Positions 36,400-45,915 of a DNA stretch of 64,000 nucleotides are shown here, piece after piece (position 1 is the first letter of the stretch; every line of letters starts with the position of its first letter). The notes beneath the pieces were generated by a model that searched no databases, had not been told where the DNA came from, and saw only the letters and a program-made list of their open reading frames with translations. This stretch comes from Blattabacterium sp. (Mastotermes darwiniensis) str. MADAR (lineage in GTDB: Bacteria; Bacteroidota; Bacteroidia; Flavobacteriales; Blattabacteriaceae). Location of the stretch: positions 523,249 through 587,248 of the forward strand of contig NC_016146.1 of NCBI RefSeq assembly GCF_000233435.1, in the 5' to 3' direction. A program made the translations under genes and the position numbers.

Positions 36400-38481
36400 A
36401 TGAAAATCTCATATAATTGGCTTAAGAAATATATTTCTATTATTGATATTAGTGAAAATAAAATATCGAATATATTAACCGATATAGGATTATCGGTAAA
36501 AAGTATAAAAAAAACCACTATAGAGAATGATAAGGATTCTATTATGGATATAGAAGTGACTCCTAATCGTTCCGATGCTATGAGTCATTATGGAATAGCT
36601 CGTGATTTATATGCTTGTCTAACATTTCGTGGATATAAAGTTACTTTATTAAAACCAATAATAAAGAATTATAAAAAAGACATTGATAAATATTGTTTTC
36701 AAATACTTATTGAAGAAAAAAATAAATGTAAAAGATATTCTGGAGTGGTCCTTTCTAAAATAAAAGTAGATTCCTCTCCTAATTGGTTAATTAATCGATT
36801 AAAATCGATTGGAATAAAATCCATCAATAATGTAATGGATATAAAAAATTTTGTAATGCATGAATTAGGTCAACCTATACAGGTTTTTGATATGGATCAA
36901 ATAAAAGGAGATAAAATTATAATAAAGAACGTAAAAAATAAGGTTCATTTCAGATCTGAAGATCATATAAAAAGAGAACTCAACGAACAAGATTTGATTA
37001 TATCGGATACAATAAAACCTTTATCTATAGCAGGAATTATAAGTAGTCATCATTCAAACATTAATACAAAAACCAAAAATATTTTCTTAGGAAGCGCCTA
37101 TTTTAATCCTATAGAAATCCGTTCTATTGGAATAAGACATCTTATAAAAACAGAAGATAGACTTCTGTTTGAAAAAGGAGTGGATCCTAATCAAACTGTG
37201 TATGTTTTACAAAGAGCCGCTACACTTATCAAAAAAATTACAAAATGTCAGATAAGCTCAGACATAGTAGATGTTTATCCTCATCCCATATCTCCTTTCA
37301 AAATAAAACTTCATTATAAAAAAATTATAGATATCATAGGAAAAAGAATTTCTAAAAATACAATAAAAAAAATTTTATCCTTGCTTGAAATTGTAATTCA
37401 TTCCGAAAATGAAAAATTATTATTAGTTTTTGTTCCTCCTTATCGAATAGATGTTCAAAGAGAAATAGACTTAATAGAAGAAATATTACGTATTTACGGA
37501 ATGAATAGAATCAAAGAATCTAACCAAATCCAAATATCCTCAGTTCCTACTAATAATTGTAAGCCAACAGAAGATCAAATACAAAAAATCATTTTTAATC
37601 AACTGGTCAATTATGGATTTCAAGAAATTATAAATCCTCCTATGATAAATAAAAAATCAGACTATTTTTTATTAAATTCCTTTTCTCATTCCCATAGAAA
37701 AATAAAATCAATTAATATCATAAATCCTACGAATAAATATTATAATTCAATGCGTCCCAGTCTATTATTTGGCATGATAGATAGCATAAAATATAATTAC
37801 AATAGAGGAAATAATCTAATAAAATTTTTTGAATTTGGAAAAATATATTACAGGAAGAATAATCAATTTTTAGAGAAAACTTGTCTTAGTATAGCTGTAT
37901 TATCAGAAAATCTTTTCTTTTTTTTCTTAAAAGGAATTATAGAGCAAATTTTTCAAAGAATAGGAATTACTCATTATACTCAAAAACACTCCAACAGTTC
38001 TCTTTTAAAGAATAGTATATCCATTCAATATAAAAATAAAAACTTTGTTGAATTAGGAAAAGTAGAAGAAAGTATAAGTAAAAAAAAAGAAATATTCTAT
38101 GCAGAAATTGATTGGGAATATTTAATTTCTATAGTTCAAGAAAAAAAAATAATTTTTGTTCCATATTCTAAATATCCTACATCAAGAAGAGATTTATCCT
38201 TATTAATTGATCAAATAATTCCTTTTGAAAAAATTTATCAATCCATAAAAAAAATGGAAAAAAATTTGATCAAAAAAATCAAGTTAATTAAAGAAATTAA
38301 GATATATGATTTCTATAAGGGAGAGAATTTACCAATATCTAAAAAATCCTATACAATAAGTGTTTTTTTTGAAAGTCATAAGGAAACATTAACCGATGTT
38401 ATTATTAATGAGATAATGAAAAAAATAGAAAAAATTATAAAAAATAAATTAGGAGCAAAAATTAGAGGAGTAGATCTATAA
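36400..38481 (+). CDS. pheT: Phenylalanyl-tRNA synthetase beta chain lacking the N-terminal tRNA-binding domain
   Basis: Beta subunit of the alpha2-beta2 PheRS. 693 residues, against roughly 800 in free-living relatives. MKISYNWLKKYISI begins normally, but GLSVKSIKKTT (near 30-40) passes after a few residues into MDIEVTPNRSDAMSHYGIARD (near 49-69). In ordinary PheT about 110 residues of EMAP/OB-type tRNA-binding domain lie between these blocks. The B3/B4 core, B5 domain (DVYPHPISPFKIKLHYKKI), catalytic-like domain and C-terminal anticodon-binding fold (YPTSRRDLSLLID) remain. The frame is clean, so this is a domain loss, not a frameshift. The 3' end overlaps glyS by six bases. Confidence 0.93.
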   Translation: MKISYNWLKKYISIIDISENKISNILTDIGLSVKSIKKTTIENDKDSIMDIEVTPNRSDAMSHYGIARDLYACLTFRGYKVTLLKPIIKNYKKDIDKYCFQILIEEKNKCKRYSGVVLSKIKVDSSPNWLINRLKSIGIKSINNVMDIKNFVMHELGQPIQVFDMDQIKGDKIIIKNVKNKVHFRSEDHIKRELNEQDLIISDTIKPLSIAGIISSHHSNINTKTKNIFLGSAYFNPIEIRSIGIRHLIKTEDRLLFEKGVDPNQTVYVLQRAATLIKKITKCQISSDIVDVYPHPISPFKIKLHYKKIIDIIGKRISKNTIKKILSLLEIVIHSENEKLLLVFVPPYRIDVQREIDLIEEILRIYGMNRIKESNQIQISSVPTNNCKPTEDQIQKIIFNQLVNYGFQEIINPPMINKKSDYFLLNSFSHSHRKIKSINIINPTNKYYNSMRPSLLFGMIDSIKYNYNRGNNLIKFFEFGKIYYRKNNQFLEKTCLSIAVLSENLFFFFLKGIIEQIFQRIGITHYTQKHSNSSLLKNSISIQYKNKNFVELGKVEESISKKKEIFYAEIDWEYLISIVQEKKIIFVPYSKYPTSRRDLSLLIDQIIPFEKIYQSIKKMEKNLIKKIKLIKEIKIYDFYKGENLPISKKSYTISVFFESHKETLTDVIINEIMKKIEKIIKNKLGAKIRGVDL

Positions 38482-39924
38482 TAATTTTTTCAAAACTTTT
38501 CTAATTCCGGTTTCACGTTCTATAATTTTTGAAATATCTTTTATATGAACTCTTTTCTGTAGCATGGAATCTCTATATCTCATAGTAACTGTATTGTTGT
38601 TTATAGTTTCATAATCAATTGTAAAACAAAGAGGAGTTCCAATAGCATCTTGTCTTCTATAAAGTTTTCCAATGGACTCTTTTTGATCGTAAATTAACCG
38701 ATAATCTATTTTAAGATCATTGAATATTTTTTTTGCTATTTTTGGTAATCCATCTTTTGAAACTAATGGAAATATAGCTGCTTTTATAGGAGACAAATAA
38801 GGTGGAATTTTTAGTACGATACGTTGATTTCCATTTTTCAATTTTTCCTTTTTAAGAGAAGAAGAAAAAATGGCCAAAAAAAGACGATCTAACCCCAATG
38901 AAGTTTCTATAACATAGGGAATATAATTCCCTAATTCCTTTCCAAAAACTCTTAATTTCTTTTTGGAAAAGAATTCATGTCTTTTTAAATCAAAATCTCT
39001 GCGAGAATGGATTCCTTCTATTTCTCTAAATCCAAAAGGAAAATTAAATTCTATATCCGATCCAGCACTAGCATAATGAGCCAGTTGATCATGATCACGT
39101 ATTTGATATTTTTTATTTCCTAAATTTAATTCTAAATGCCATTTAAACCGAATATTTTTCCAATATTCATACCATTTTATTTCTTCTTCTGGTAGAATAA
39201 AGAATTGCATTTCCATTTGTTCAAATTCACGCATTCGAAAAATAAATTGTCTGGAAATAATTTCATTCCGAAATGATTTTCCTATTTGAGCAATACCAAA
39301 TGGTATTTTCATTCTACTAGAACTTTTAACATGAGAAAAATTAGAAAATGTACCCTGAGCAGTTTCTGGACGAAGAAAAAAATCCCCTTTTCCATTTTCA
39401 ATAATAATCTTAAACATAGTATTAAATAAACGAATATCGGTCCAATTATGAGATCCACTTATAGGATCAGGAATATTCAATTCATCAATCAAAATACGGA
39501 TATCTAATAGATCCTTTTTTTTTAAGGATTTATACATACGTAATAATATTTGTTCTCTATTAGGAATACTACTTTTTTTTTTATGCATAAAATCTATATA
39601 TTCTCTAATTAATACCTCAGGACGATATCTTTTTTTTGAATCTTTATTATCGATGAAGAAATCATTGAATTTTTCAATATGTCCAGAAGCTTTCCAAATA
39701 TTAGAGTGCATGAGTATAGAAGTATCTAATCCAACTATATTTTCATGAAGTTGAGTCATTGATTTCCACCAATATTCTTTAATGTTATTTTTTAATTCTA
39801 TTCCATACTGACCATAATCATATATAGCATGAACCCCCCCATAAATTTCACTGGATGGAAAAACGAAGCCATAATTTTTGGCATGAGAAATTAAAAAATG
39901 AAAAAAATGATTGTTTTTTTTCAT
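38476..39924 (-). CDS. glyS: Glycyl-tRNA synthetase, single-chain dimeric type
   Basis: Class II synthetase of the eukaryote/archaeal alpha2 type. 482 residues. FVFPSSEIYGGVHAIYDYGQ at the start, FLRPETAQGTFSNFSHV (motif 2 region), FRNEIISRQFIFRMREFEQM and ETSLGLDRLFLAIF (motif 3) are all present. The C-terminal anticodon-binding domain ends with TVTMRYRDSMLQKRV. Convergent with pheT, sharing six bases. Confidence 0.96.
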   Translation of the reverse strand: MKKNNHFFHFLISHAKNYGFVFPSSEIYGGVHAIYDYGQYGIELKNNIKEYWWKSMTQLHENIVGLDTSILMHSNIWKASGHIEKFNDFFIDNKDSKKRYRPEVLIREYIDFMHKKKSSIPNREQILLRMYKSLKKKDLLDIRILIDELNIPDPISGSHNWTDIRLFNTMFKIIIENGKGDFFLRPETAQGTFSNFSHVKSSSRMKIPFGIAQIGKSFRNEIISRQFIFRMREFEQMEMQFFILPEEEIKWYEYWKNIRFKWHLELNLGNKKYQIRDHDQLAHYASAGSDIEFNFPFGFREIEGIHSRRDFDLKRHEFFSKKKLRVFGKELGNYIPYVIETSLGLDRLFLAIFSSSLKKEKLKNGNQRIVLKIPPYLSPIKAAIFPLVSKDGLPKIAKKIFNDLKIDYRLIYDQKESIGKLYRRQDAIGTPLCFTIDYETINNNTVTMRYRDSMLQKRVHIKDISKIIERETGIRKVLKKLL

Positions 39925-39958
39925 GCATAAAAAAAATGAAAAATACTAAATTAAATTA

Positions 39959-40903
39959 TTAACAACAATATAAATATCTTTCTAAATCTAAAGCAGCCAT
40001 ACATCCAGTTCCAGCAGAAGTAATAGCTTGACGATATATAGGATCTTGAACATCTCCTGCTGCAAAAACTCCTGGTTTATTCGTACAAGTACTTCCTTTT
40101 TTTACAATAATATATCCTTTTTCATCCATATCCAGTTTATTTTTAAATAATTCCGTATTAGGAGAATGACCTATGGCAATAAATAATCCACTAATAAAAA
40201 GTATTTGACTAGTTCTAGTTTTTTCGTTGAATATTCTGATTCCTTCTAAAAAATTATCTCCAATAATTTCTGTAATTTTAGAACAAAAAAATATGTTGAC
40301 ATTCTTTTTTTTTAAAATACGATGTTGCAAAATTTTAGAAGCTCTTAAATAATTTTTTCTAACTACTAAATAAACATTTTTACAAATTTTTGATAAATAG
40401 CTAGCTTCTTCTAAAGCGGTATCTCCTCCTCCTATGACTGCTACATCTTTTCCTTTATGAAAAAATCCATCACAAGTAGCACAAAAAGAAACTCCCAATC
40501 CCATCAATTTTTTTTCCTTATCTATTCCTAAAAATTTAGGACTAGAACCTGTAGCTATGATTATTCCTTTACTTTCTACTATATTTTCTTCATCCTCTAT
40601 TTTAATACAATGTATTCCTCCTTTTTGACTGGAAAAATGTACTTCTGTAATAGTTTTATGAATAATTATAGTATTAAAACGTTTGGCTTGTTTCTTACAA
40701 TTTTCCATGAGGGATTTCCCACTAATTCCCTTTGGAAACCCAGGATAGTTATCCACGTTTATGGTAGATGTTAATTGTCCACCAGGTTGAAATCCAACAA
40801 AAAGCATAGTATTTAGATCTGCACGAGAAGCATATATAGCTGCGGAATATCCAGCAGGTCCAGATCCAATAATGACACAATCTACTATTTTTTTTCTTGA
40901 CAT
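39959..40903 (-). CDS. trxB: Thioredoxin reductase
   Basis: FAD/NADPH enzyme that reduces thioredoxin. 314 residues. GSGPAGYSAAIYASRA near 13-28 binds FAD. The redox centre is CATCDG near 141. GGGDTALEEASYL binds NADPH. GVFAAGDVQDPIYRQAITSA closes the FAD site. It lies 35 bases upstream of glyS on the same strand and is divergent from the HsdR-N gene. Confidence 0.97.
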   Translation of the reverse strand: MSRKKIVDCVIIGSGPAGYSAAIYASRADLNTMLFVGFQPGGQLTSTINVDNYPGFPKGISGKSLMENCKKQAKRFNTIIIHKTITEVHFSSQKGGIHCIKIEDEENIVESKGIIIATGSSPKFLGIDKEKKLMGLGVSFCATCDGFFHKGKDVAVIGGGDTALEEASYLSKICKNVYLVVRKNYLRASKILQHRILKKKNVNIFFCSKITEIIGDNFLEGIRIFNEKTRTSQILFISGLFIAIGHSPNTELFKNKLDMDEKGYIIVKKGSTCTNKPGVFAAGDVQDPIYRQAITSAGTGCMAALDLERYLYCC

Positions 40904-40994
40904 AAAATAAAGAATACTTTTTTTTTAATTAAGAAAATTTTTTGAATTTTTTTTTCGAAAAAATTATAGAATAATTTTATTTTTAAATTCAAAA

Positions 40995-41441
40995 ATGTTG
41001 AATATTCATATGTCTTTTTTTGATTTTTTCATCAATCATTTACATTTAAAAAAAATAAAAAATAAAATCTATATATATTGCGTGATTCGAAAAAAAAATT
41101 ATTCCTTTACTAAAGAAGAAGTGATCCGTCAATATATAATTTTTTTACTGAAAAAAGTAAAAAATTACAAAAATTCCAACATATTGGTAGAATATCCTTT
41201 TAAAATAAATAAATTAAATAAAAGATTAGATATTTTGGTTCATTTAAAGGAAAAACCATACATAATCATTGAATGTAAAGCTCCAAATGTTTTATTGACA
41301 CAGAAAACTTTTGATCAAATTTCTAGATACAACAAAAAAATAAAGGCTCCATATTTAATGATCAGTAATGGAATAAAAAATTTTATTTTCCAAACGGATA
41401 AAAATAACAAAAGGTTTGACTTTTTAAATTATATTCCATAA
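40995..41441 (+). CDS. Small HsdR N-terminal-like PD-(D/E)XK domain protein
   Basis: 148 residues. The core [24 protein letters not shown] fits the Asp...Glu-x-Lys nuclease fold found at the N-terminus of type I restriction R subunits. No helicase part and no hsdM or hsdS nearby, so this is a stand-alone domain, a form that is widespread in Bacteroidota. The rest is lysine-rich. The start may be the ATG at 40995 or the one at 41010 ([10 protein letters not shown]). It overlaps the 3' end of gapA by 13 bases. Role unknown. Confidence 0.75.
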   Translation: MLNIHMSFFDFFINHLHLKKIKNKIYIYCVIRKKNYSFTKEEVIRQYIIFLLKKVKNYKNSNILVEYPFKINKLNKRLDILVHLKEKPYIIIECKAPNVLLTQKTFDQISRYNKKIKAPYLMISNGIKNFIFQTDKNNKRFDFLNYIP

Positions 41442-42445
41442 CGAGAATCCATATAATGAATAAGATCTACAAGTTTAGTGGAATAACCCACTTCATTATC
41501 ATACCATGAGACAATCTTGATAAAAGTAGAACTTAACATAAGGCTTGAGCTAGCATCAAAAATGGAGATTCTTTCATCTCCTATAAAATCAGTAGAAACA
41601 ACAGATTCTTCTGTATATCCTAATATTCCTTTTAGTTTTGTCTCCGACGAATTTTTCATACAATGTTTAACATTTTTATAAGTAGTACGGTTTTTCAAAC
41701 GAACAGTTAAATCTAATACAGAAACATCTGAAATAGGGACTCGAAAAGCCATACCGGTCAATCTTCCATCTAAACTAGGAATTATTTTTCCTACAGAATT
41801 AGCAGCTCCAGTATATGCAGGAATAATATTAGTTAATGAAGATCTACCCGATCTCCAATCTCTTGTAGACGCAGAATCCACCACCTTTTGAGTTGCAGTA
41901 GAAGCATGTATAGTTGTCATCAACCCTTCCAAAACTCCAAAATTATCATTTAATACTTTAACAATTGGAGCTAAACAATTAGTTGTACAAGAAGCGTTAG
42001 ATACAATGAATTGATCATATTGTAGAGTTTCATGATTAACTCCCATAACATACATAGGAATATCATCTTTTGGAGGAGCAGATAATATTACTTTTTTAGC
42101 TCCTGATTGTAAATGAATACTAGCTAAATCTTTTGTTAAGAACAGACCAGTAGATTCCACAACATATTTTACATTTAAGTCACCCCATTTTAAATTTTTA
42201 GGATCCTTTTCATGAGTAACTTTTATCCGTTTTCCGTTTAAAATTAAAATATTATCATTTTCTATACGAATATCTCCTTTAAAAGTACCGTGAACGGAAT
42301 CATATTTTAATATATAAGCTAAATACTCTATGGGGACCAAATCATTAACGGATACTACTTCAATATCTTTTCTATTTAAAGAAGACATTAAAACAAATTT
42401 ACCTATTCTTCCAACACCATTGATTCCTATTTTAATTATGGCCAT
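41429..42445 (-). CDS. gapA: Glyceraldehyde-3-phosphate dehydrogenase, type I
   Basis: Converts glyceraldehyde 3-phosphate to 1,3-bisphosphoglycerate with NAD. 338 residues. [13 protein letters not shown] is the NAD loop. The catalytic Cys lies in [12 protein letters not shown] and the catalytic His in [30 protein letters not shown] is the C-terminal signature. It is 31 bases downstream of lepA on the same strand. Confidence 0.97.
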   Translation of the reverse strand: MAIIKIGINGVGRIGKFVLMSSLNRKDIEVVSVNDLVPIEYLAYILKYDSVHGTFKGDIRIENDNILILNGKRIKVTHEKDPKNLKWGDLNVKYVVESTGLFLTKDLASIHLQSGAKKVILSAPPKDDIPMYVMGVNHETLQYDQFIVSNASCTTNCLAPIVKVLNDNFGVLEGLMTTIHASTATQKVVDSASTRDWRSGRSSLTNIIPAYTGAANSVGKIIPSLDGRLTGMAFRVPISDVSVLDLTVRLKNRTTYKNVKHCMKNSSETKLKGILGYTEESVVSTDFIGDERISIFDASSSLMLSSTFIKIVSWYDNEVGYSTKLVDLIHYMDSRYGI

Positions 42446-42476
42446 GATTAATAATTTTTCAGTTTTTTTTACAAAA

Positions 42477-44276
42477 TTAATTTTTTATCTTTAAAAAATT
42501 CATAAAAATAGATGAGGGAATTTCCACTTTTCCTATTTTACGCATTTTTTTCTTTCCTTTTTTTTGTTTTTCCAAAAGTTTTCTTTTTCTGGAAATATCT
42601 CCTCCATAACATTTATCCGTTACATTTTTTCTTAAAGCTTTAATAGTCTCTCTAGCAATAATCCTTCCAGAAATAGAAACTTGAATGGCAATGCAAAATT
42701 GATGTTTCGGAATTAAAAAAGACAATTCTTTACATATTTTTTTCCCTATAAAAAATGCTTTCTTTTTATGAACTAAAAGGGACAAAGGTTCTACTTTCTG
42801 ATGATTAATCAATACAGTAATTTTTTTTAAATCAGAATTTCTATAACCTAAAAAATGGTAATCAAAAGAAGCATAACCTTTAGAAATTGTTTTTAATTTA
42901 TCATAAAAATCGAATATTATTTCAGACAAAGGAATTTCAAATATAACTTTAATTCTACCAGATATTAAGTAATGTGGATGACCCACCATGATCCCCCGTT
43001 TTTCTATACATAGAGATATCATACTTCCAATGAATTTTTCTTTAGTAAGAATATTAACTAAAACATAAGGTTCCTCTATTCTGTGCAATTTTTCCGTATC
43101 TGGAAAATCTGAAGGATTATTTACCATTATCACCTGATTGATTTTCCTTTTCATAAAAACTCTATAAGAAACATTAGGAATGGTAATAATAACGGAAATA
43201 CCATATTCACGTTCAAGACGATCTTTAATTATTTCCATATGAAGTCCTCCTAAAAATCCACAATGAAATCCAAACCCTAAAGCAGGTGAAGAGGAAGGAC
43301 TAAAAGTAAGAGCGGCATCATTTAATTGTAATTTTTCCATAGAACAACGAAATTCCTCATATTTATCAGAATCTACAGGATAAATACTCGCAAACACCAT
43401 AGGTTTAACTTTTTCAAATACACTTATAGTTTTTAAAGCTGGATTTTTAGCATCAGTAATAGTATCTCCTACTTTTACTTCATGAGTATTCTTAATTCCA
43501 GAAACGACATATCCTACATCTCCTGTTTCAATTTTATTTTTAGAAATACGTTTTAATTTAAGAATTCCTATTTCATAAGCACAGTAAATTTTTCCTGTAG
43601 ACATGAAACGCAATTTTTGACCTTTTCGTATACAACCATTTTTCACTCTTAAATAAGCAATAATTCCAGAAAATGGATCATAAAAAGTATCAAAAACCAT
43701 TGCTTGTAGAGAAGTATTATTATTTCCATTTGGAGGAGGAATACGTGAAACAATTTCATCTAGAACATCCTTAATTCCTAATCCATTTTTAGCGCTAATA
43801 GAAATAATATCTTTCGATTTACATTTTACTAATTCCATAATTTCTTCTATGACATCTTCATATCCATAATTCAATAAATCAATTTTATTTAATATCGGTA
43901 TAATTACAAGATTTTTTTTTAATGCTAAATAAAGATTAGAAATAGTTTGTGCTTGTATACTTTTAGTACAATCTACCACTAATAAAGCTCCTTCACAAGC
44001 ATCAATAGAACGTGATACTTCATAAGAAAAATCTACATGTCCAGGTGTATCTATGAGATTCAATTTGTATACTTGATTATTATATGAATATTCCATTTGA
44101 ACTGCATGACTTTTAATGGTGATTCCACGTTCTCGTTCCAAATCCATATCATCTAGTAATTGAGGTTTATATCCTTTTGGAACTGTTTTTGTGAATTCCA
44201 ATAAACGATCTGCTAAAGTACTTTTTCCATGATCTATATGTGCTATTATACAAAAATTACGAATATAATGAATCAT
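42477..44276 (-). CDS. lepA: Elongation factor 4 (LepA)
   Basis: Ribosome back-translocation/assembly GTPase. 599 residues, standard. [18 protein letters not shown] (G1), [11 protein letters not shown] (G2), [12 protein letters not shown] (G3) and NKIDL (G4) are intact. [20 protein letters not shown] and the C-terminal [15 protein letters not shown] are LepA-specific. It lies 21 bases downstream of a tRNA-Arg gene on the same strand. Confidence 0.97.
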   Translation of the reverse strand: MIHYIRNFCIIAHIDHGKSTLADRLLEFTKTVPKGYKPQLLDDMDLERERGITIKSHAVQMEYSYNNQVYKLNLIDTPGHVDFSYEVSRSIDACEGALLVVDCTKSIQAQTISNLYLALKKNLVIIPILNKIDLLNYGYEDVIEEIMELVKCKSKDIISISAKNGLGIKDVLDEIVSRIPPPNGNNNTSLQAMVFDTFYDPFSGIIAYLRVKNGCIRKGQKLRFMSTGKIYCAYEIGILKLKRISKNKIETGDVGYVVSGIKNTHEVKVGDTITDAKNPALKTISVFEKVKPMVFASIYPVDSDKYEEFRCSMEKLQLNDAALTFSPSSSPALGFGFHCGFLGGLHMEIIKDRLEREYGISVIITIPNVSYRVFMKRKINQVIMVNNPSDFPDTEKLHRIEEPYVLVNILTKEKFIGSMISLCIEKRGIMVGHPHYLISGRIKVIFEIPLSEIIFDFYDKLKTISKGYASFDYHFLGYRNSDLKKITVLINHQKVEPLSLLVHKKKAFFIGKKICKELSFLIPKHQFCIAIQVSISGRIIARETIKALRKNVTDKCYGGDISRKRKLLEKQKKGKKKMRKIGKVEIPSSIFMNFLKIKN

Positions 44277-44297
44277 CTTATTTTAATTTTAATTCAA

Positions 44298-44370
44298 TGA
44301 CCTTGAAGGGATTCGAACCCATTCCATAGGAACCGGAATCCTATATTCTATCCAATTAAACTACAAGGTC
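44298..44370 (-). tRNA. tRNA-Arg (CCG)
   Basis: A 73-base cloverleaf on the minus strand. Acceptor GACCTTG pairs with CAAGGTC. The anticodon stem-loop is TAGGA-TTCCGGT-TCCTA, giving CCG for CGG codons. The T loop contains GGTTCGAATCC. Discriminator A, no encoded CCA. Its first base is also the last base of the pth stop codon (TAG), so processing of the upstream transcript must cut at the stop. Confidence 0.92.
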
Positions 44371-44939
44371 TAAATATTTTTATTATTGAATAAATTCATT
44401 GTCTTTTGTAATCCATTTAAAATAAACGAAAATATTATGTGAATACTTATTTCCAGTTTATCGAATATATTTTTCAATTCTTCCTCACTCCAAATTCCTA
44501 ATACATAATCTATTTTTTCTTTCATCCAACGATCATTTTTAATTCCAAAACGAATACGTGCATAATGAGATGTCCTTAATTCTTTTTCAATACTTTTTAA
44601 TCCATTATGCCCTCCATCTCCTCCCTTTCCTCTCAAACGAATATTCCCAAAATTAAGATAAATATCATCAGATATTATAAGAATATTTTTTAAGGGAATT
44701 TTTTCTTTATTCATCCAATATTTAACAGATAGACCACTGTCATTAACATAAGTAGAAGGTTTTAAAAGTAAAATTTTTTTTTTATAAGTAAATTCGGAAA
44801 CATAACCAAATTTCTTTCTTGAAAAAGAAAGTAAGTATTTTTCTGCTATTCGATTTATAATTAAAAAACCTAAATTATGTCTTGTATTTCGATATAAGGA
44901 TCCTGGATTTCCTAATCCAGTTATTAAAAATTTTTCCAT
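44370..44939 (-). CDS. pth: Peptidyl-tRNA hydrolase
   Basis: Frees tRNA from stalled peptidyl-tRNA. 189 residues. GLGNPGSLYRNTRHNLGFLI at about 8-27 has the conserved Asn and catalytic His. ISDDIYLNFGNIRLRGKGGD and GGHNGLKSIEKEL contain the conserved Asp and Asn. It ends exactly at the first base of tRNA-Arg(CCG), a one-base overlap. sucD is 18 bases upstream. Confidence 0.96.
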   Translation of the reverse strand: MEKFLITGLGNPGSLYRNTRHNLGFLIINRIAEKYLLSFSRKKFGYVSEFTYKKKILLLKPSTYVNDSGLSVKYWMNKEKIPLKNILIISDDIYLNFGNIRLRGKGGDGGHNGLKSIEKELRTSHYARIRFGIKNDRWMKEKIDYVLGIWSEEELKNIFDKLEISIHIIFSFILNGLQKTMNLFNNKNI

Positions 44940-44956
44940 TTTTTTTATTTATGGTA

Positions 44957-45835
44957 TTATGGATGAAGGACTTCATTTACTTTCAATCCTATATCGGAAA
45001 GAGTAGGTACTATATGTATTCCTAAATCTTGAAGAATACTCATTTTTACTTTTGCAGTTTCTTCTAATTTTCCTATAATGGCCCCAGCATGTCCCATTGT
45101 ACGTCCTTTAGGTGCAGTTTGACCAGCTATAAAACCTATTATTGGTTTTTTATTGTCTAATTTATTTATCCATTTTGCCGCATCTATTTCTAATTTTCCA
45201 CCTATTTCTCCAATCAGAACAATACATCCTGTTTCCGAATCTTTTAAAAACAACTCTACAATTTCTTGTATATTCATTCCAATAATAGGATCCCCTCCTA
45301 TACCAATGGCAGTAGAAATTCCATGTCCACATTTAACTATTTGATCCGCTGCTTCATAAGTAAGAGTTCCAGATCTAGAAATAATTCCTATTTTTCCTTT
45401 TTTATTGAAAATAAGGTTAGGCATAATTCCAACTTTTGATTTCTGAGATGAAATAATTCCAGGACAATTTGGCCCAATTAATCTTGATTTTTTTCCTTTT
45501 AACAAATATTTTACTCGAATCATATCTGATACGGGAATACCTTCAGTGATGCATACAATAACTCTAATATTCATACTGATTGCTTCCATAATAGCATCCG
45601 AAGCAAATGAAGCAGGAACAAAAATAACACTAACATCTCCTCCTGTATTATTAACAGCTTCATACATAGTATTAAAAATGGGGATACCTAAATAAAATTT
45701 CCCTCCCTTTCCTGGAGTAACTCCTCCAACTATGGAGGTTCCATAATTCATCATTGCCTTAGTATGGAATTGACCTTCTTTACCCGTTAATCCTTGTACA
45801 ATAACTCGACTATTCTTATCTATTAAAATACTCAT
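44957..45835 (-). CDS. sucD: Succinyl-CoA synthetase alpha subunit
   Basis: Substrate-level phosphorylation step of the TCA cycle, with SucC. About 292 residues from the ATG at 45835 (MSILIDKNSRVIVQGLTGKE), the family's normal N-terminus. An upstream frame to 45874 adds 13 atypical residues. The phosphorylated His lies in MGHAGAIIG; GPNCPGIIS and IGEIGG are conserved. sucC is not here. In Flavobacteria sucD follows lipid A genes; here it follows lpxC-fabZ directly. Confidence 0.95.
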   Translation of the reverse strand: MSILIDKNSRVIVQGLTGKEGQFHTKAMMNYGTSIVGGVTPGKGGKFYLGIPIFNTMYEAVNNTGGDVSVIFVPASFASDAIMEAISMNIRVIVCITEGIPVSDMIRVKYLLKGKKSRLIGPNCPGIISSQKSKVGIMPNLIFNKKGKIGIISRSGTLTYEAADQIVKCGHGISTAIGIGGDPIIGMNIQEIVELFLKDSETGCIVLIGEIGGKLEIDAAKWINKLDNKKPIIGFIAGQTAPKGRTMGHAGAIIGKLEETAKVKMSILQDLGIHIVPTLSDIGLKVNEVLHP

Positions 45836-45915
45836 AATTCTTGTTTTATGAAATAAAATACATATTTGAATCATTCATATCCACCTTTCCACCTTATTCT
45901 GATGCCATTCATTCA

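Noticed and set aside
40904..40994. A/T-rich inverted repeat between trxB and the HsdR-N gene
   Set aside because: It is built of poly-T and poly-A runs expected by chance in this composition, and the genes are divergent, so a terminator is not expected.
40995..41441. Remnant of a type I restriction system
   Set aside because: No hsdM, hsdS or helicase fragments surround it, and the small protein appears intact on its own.
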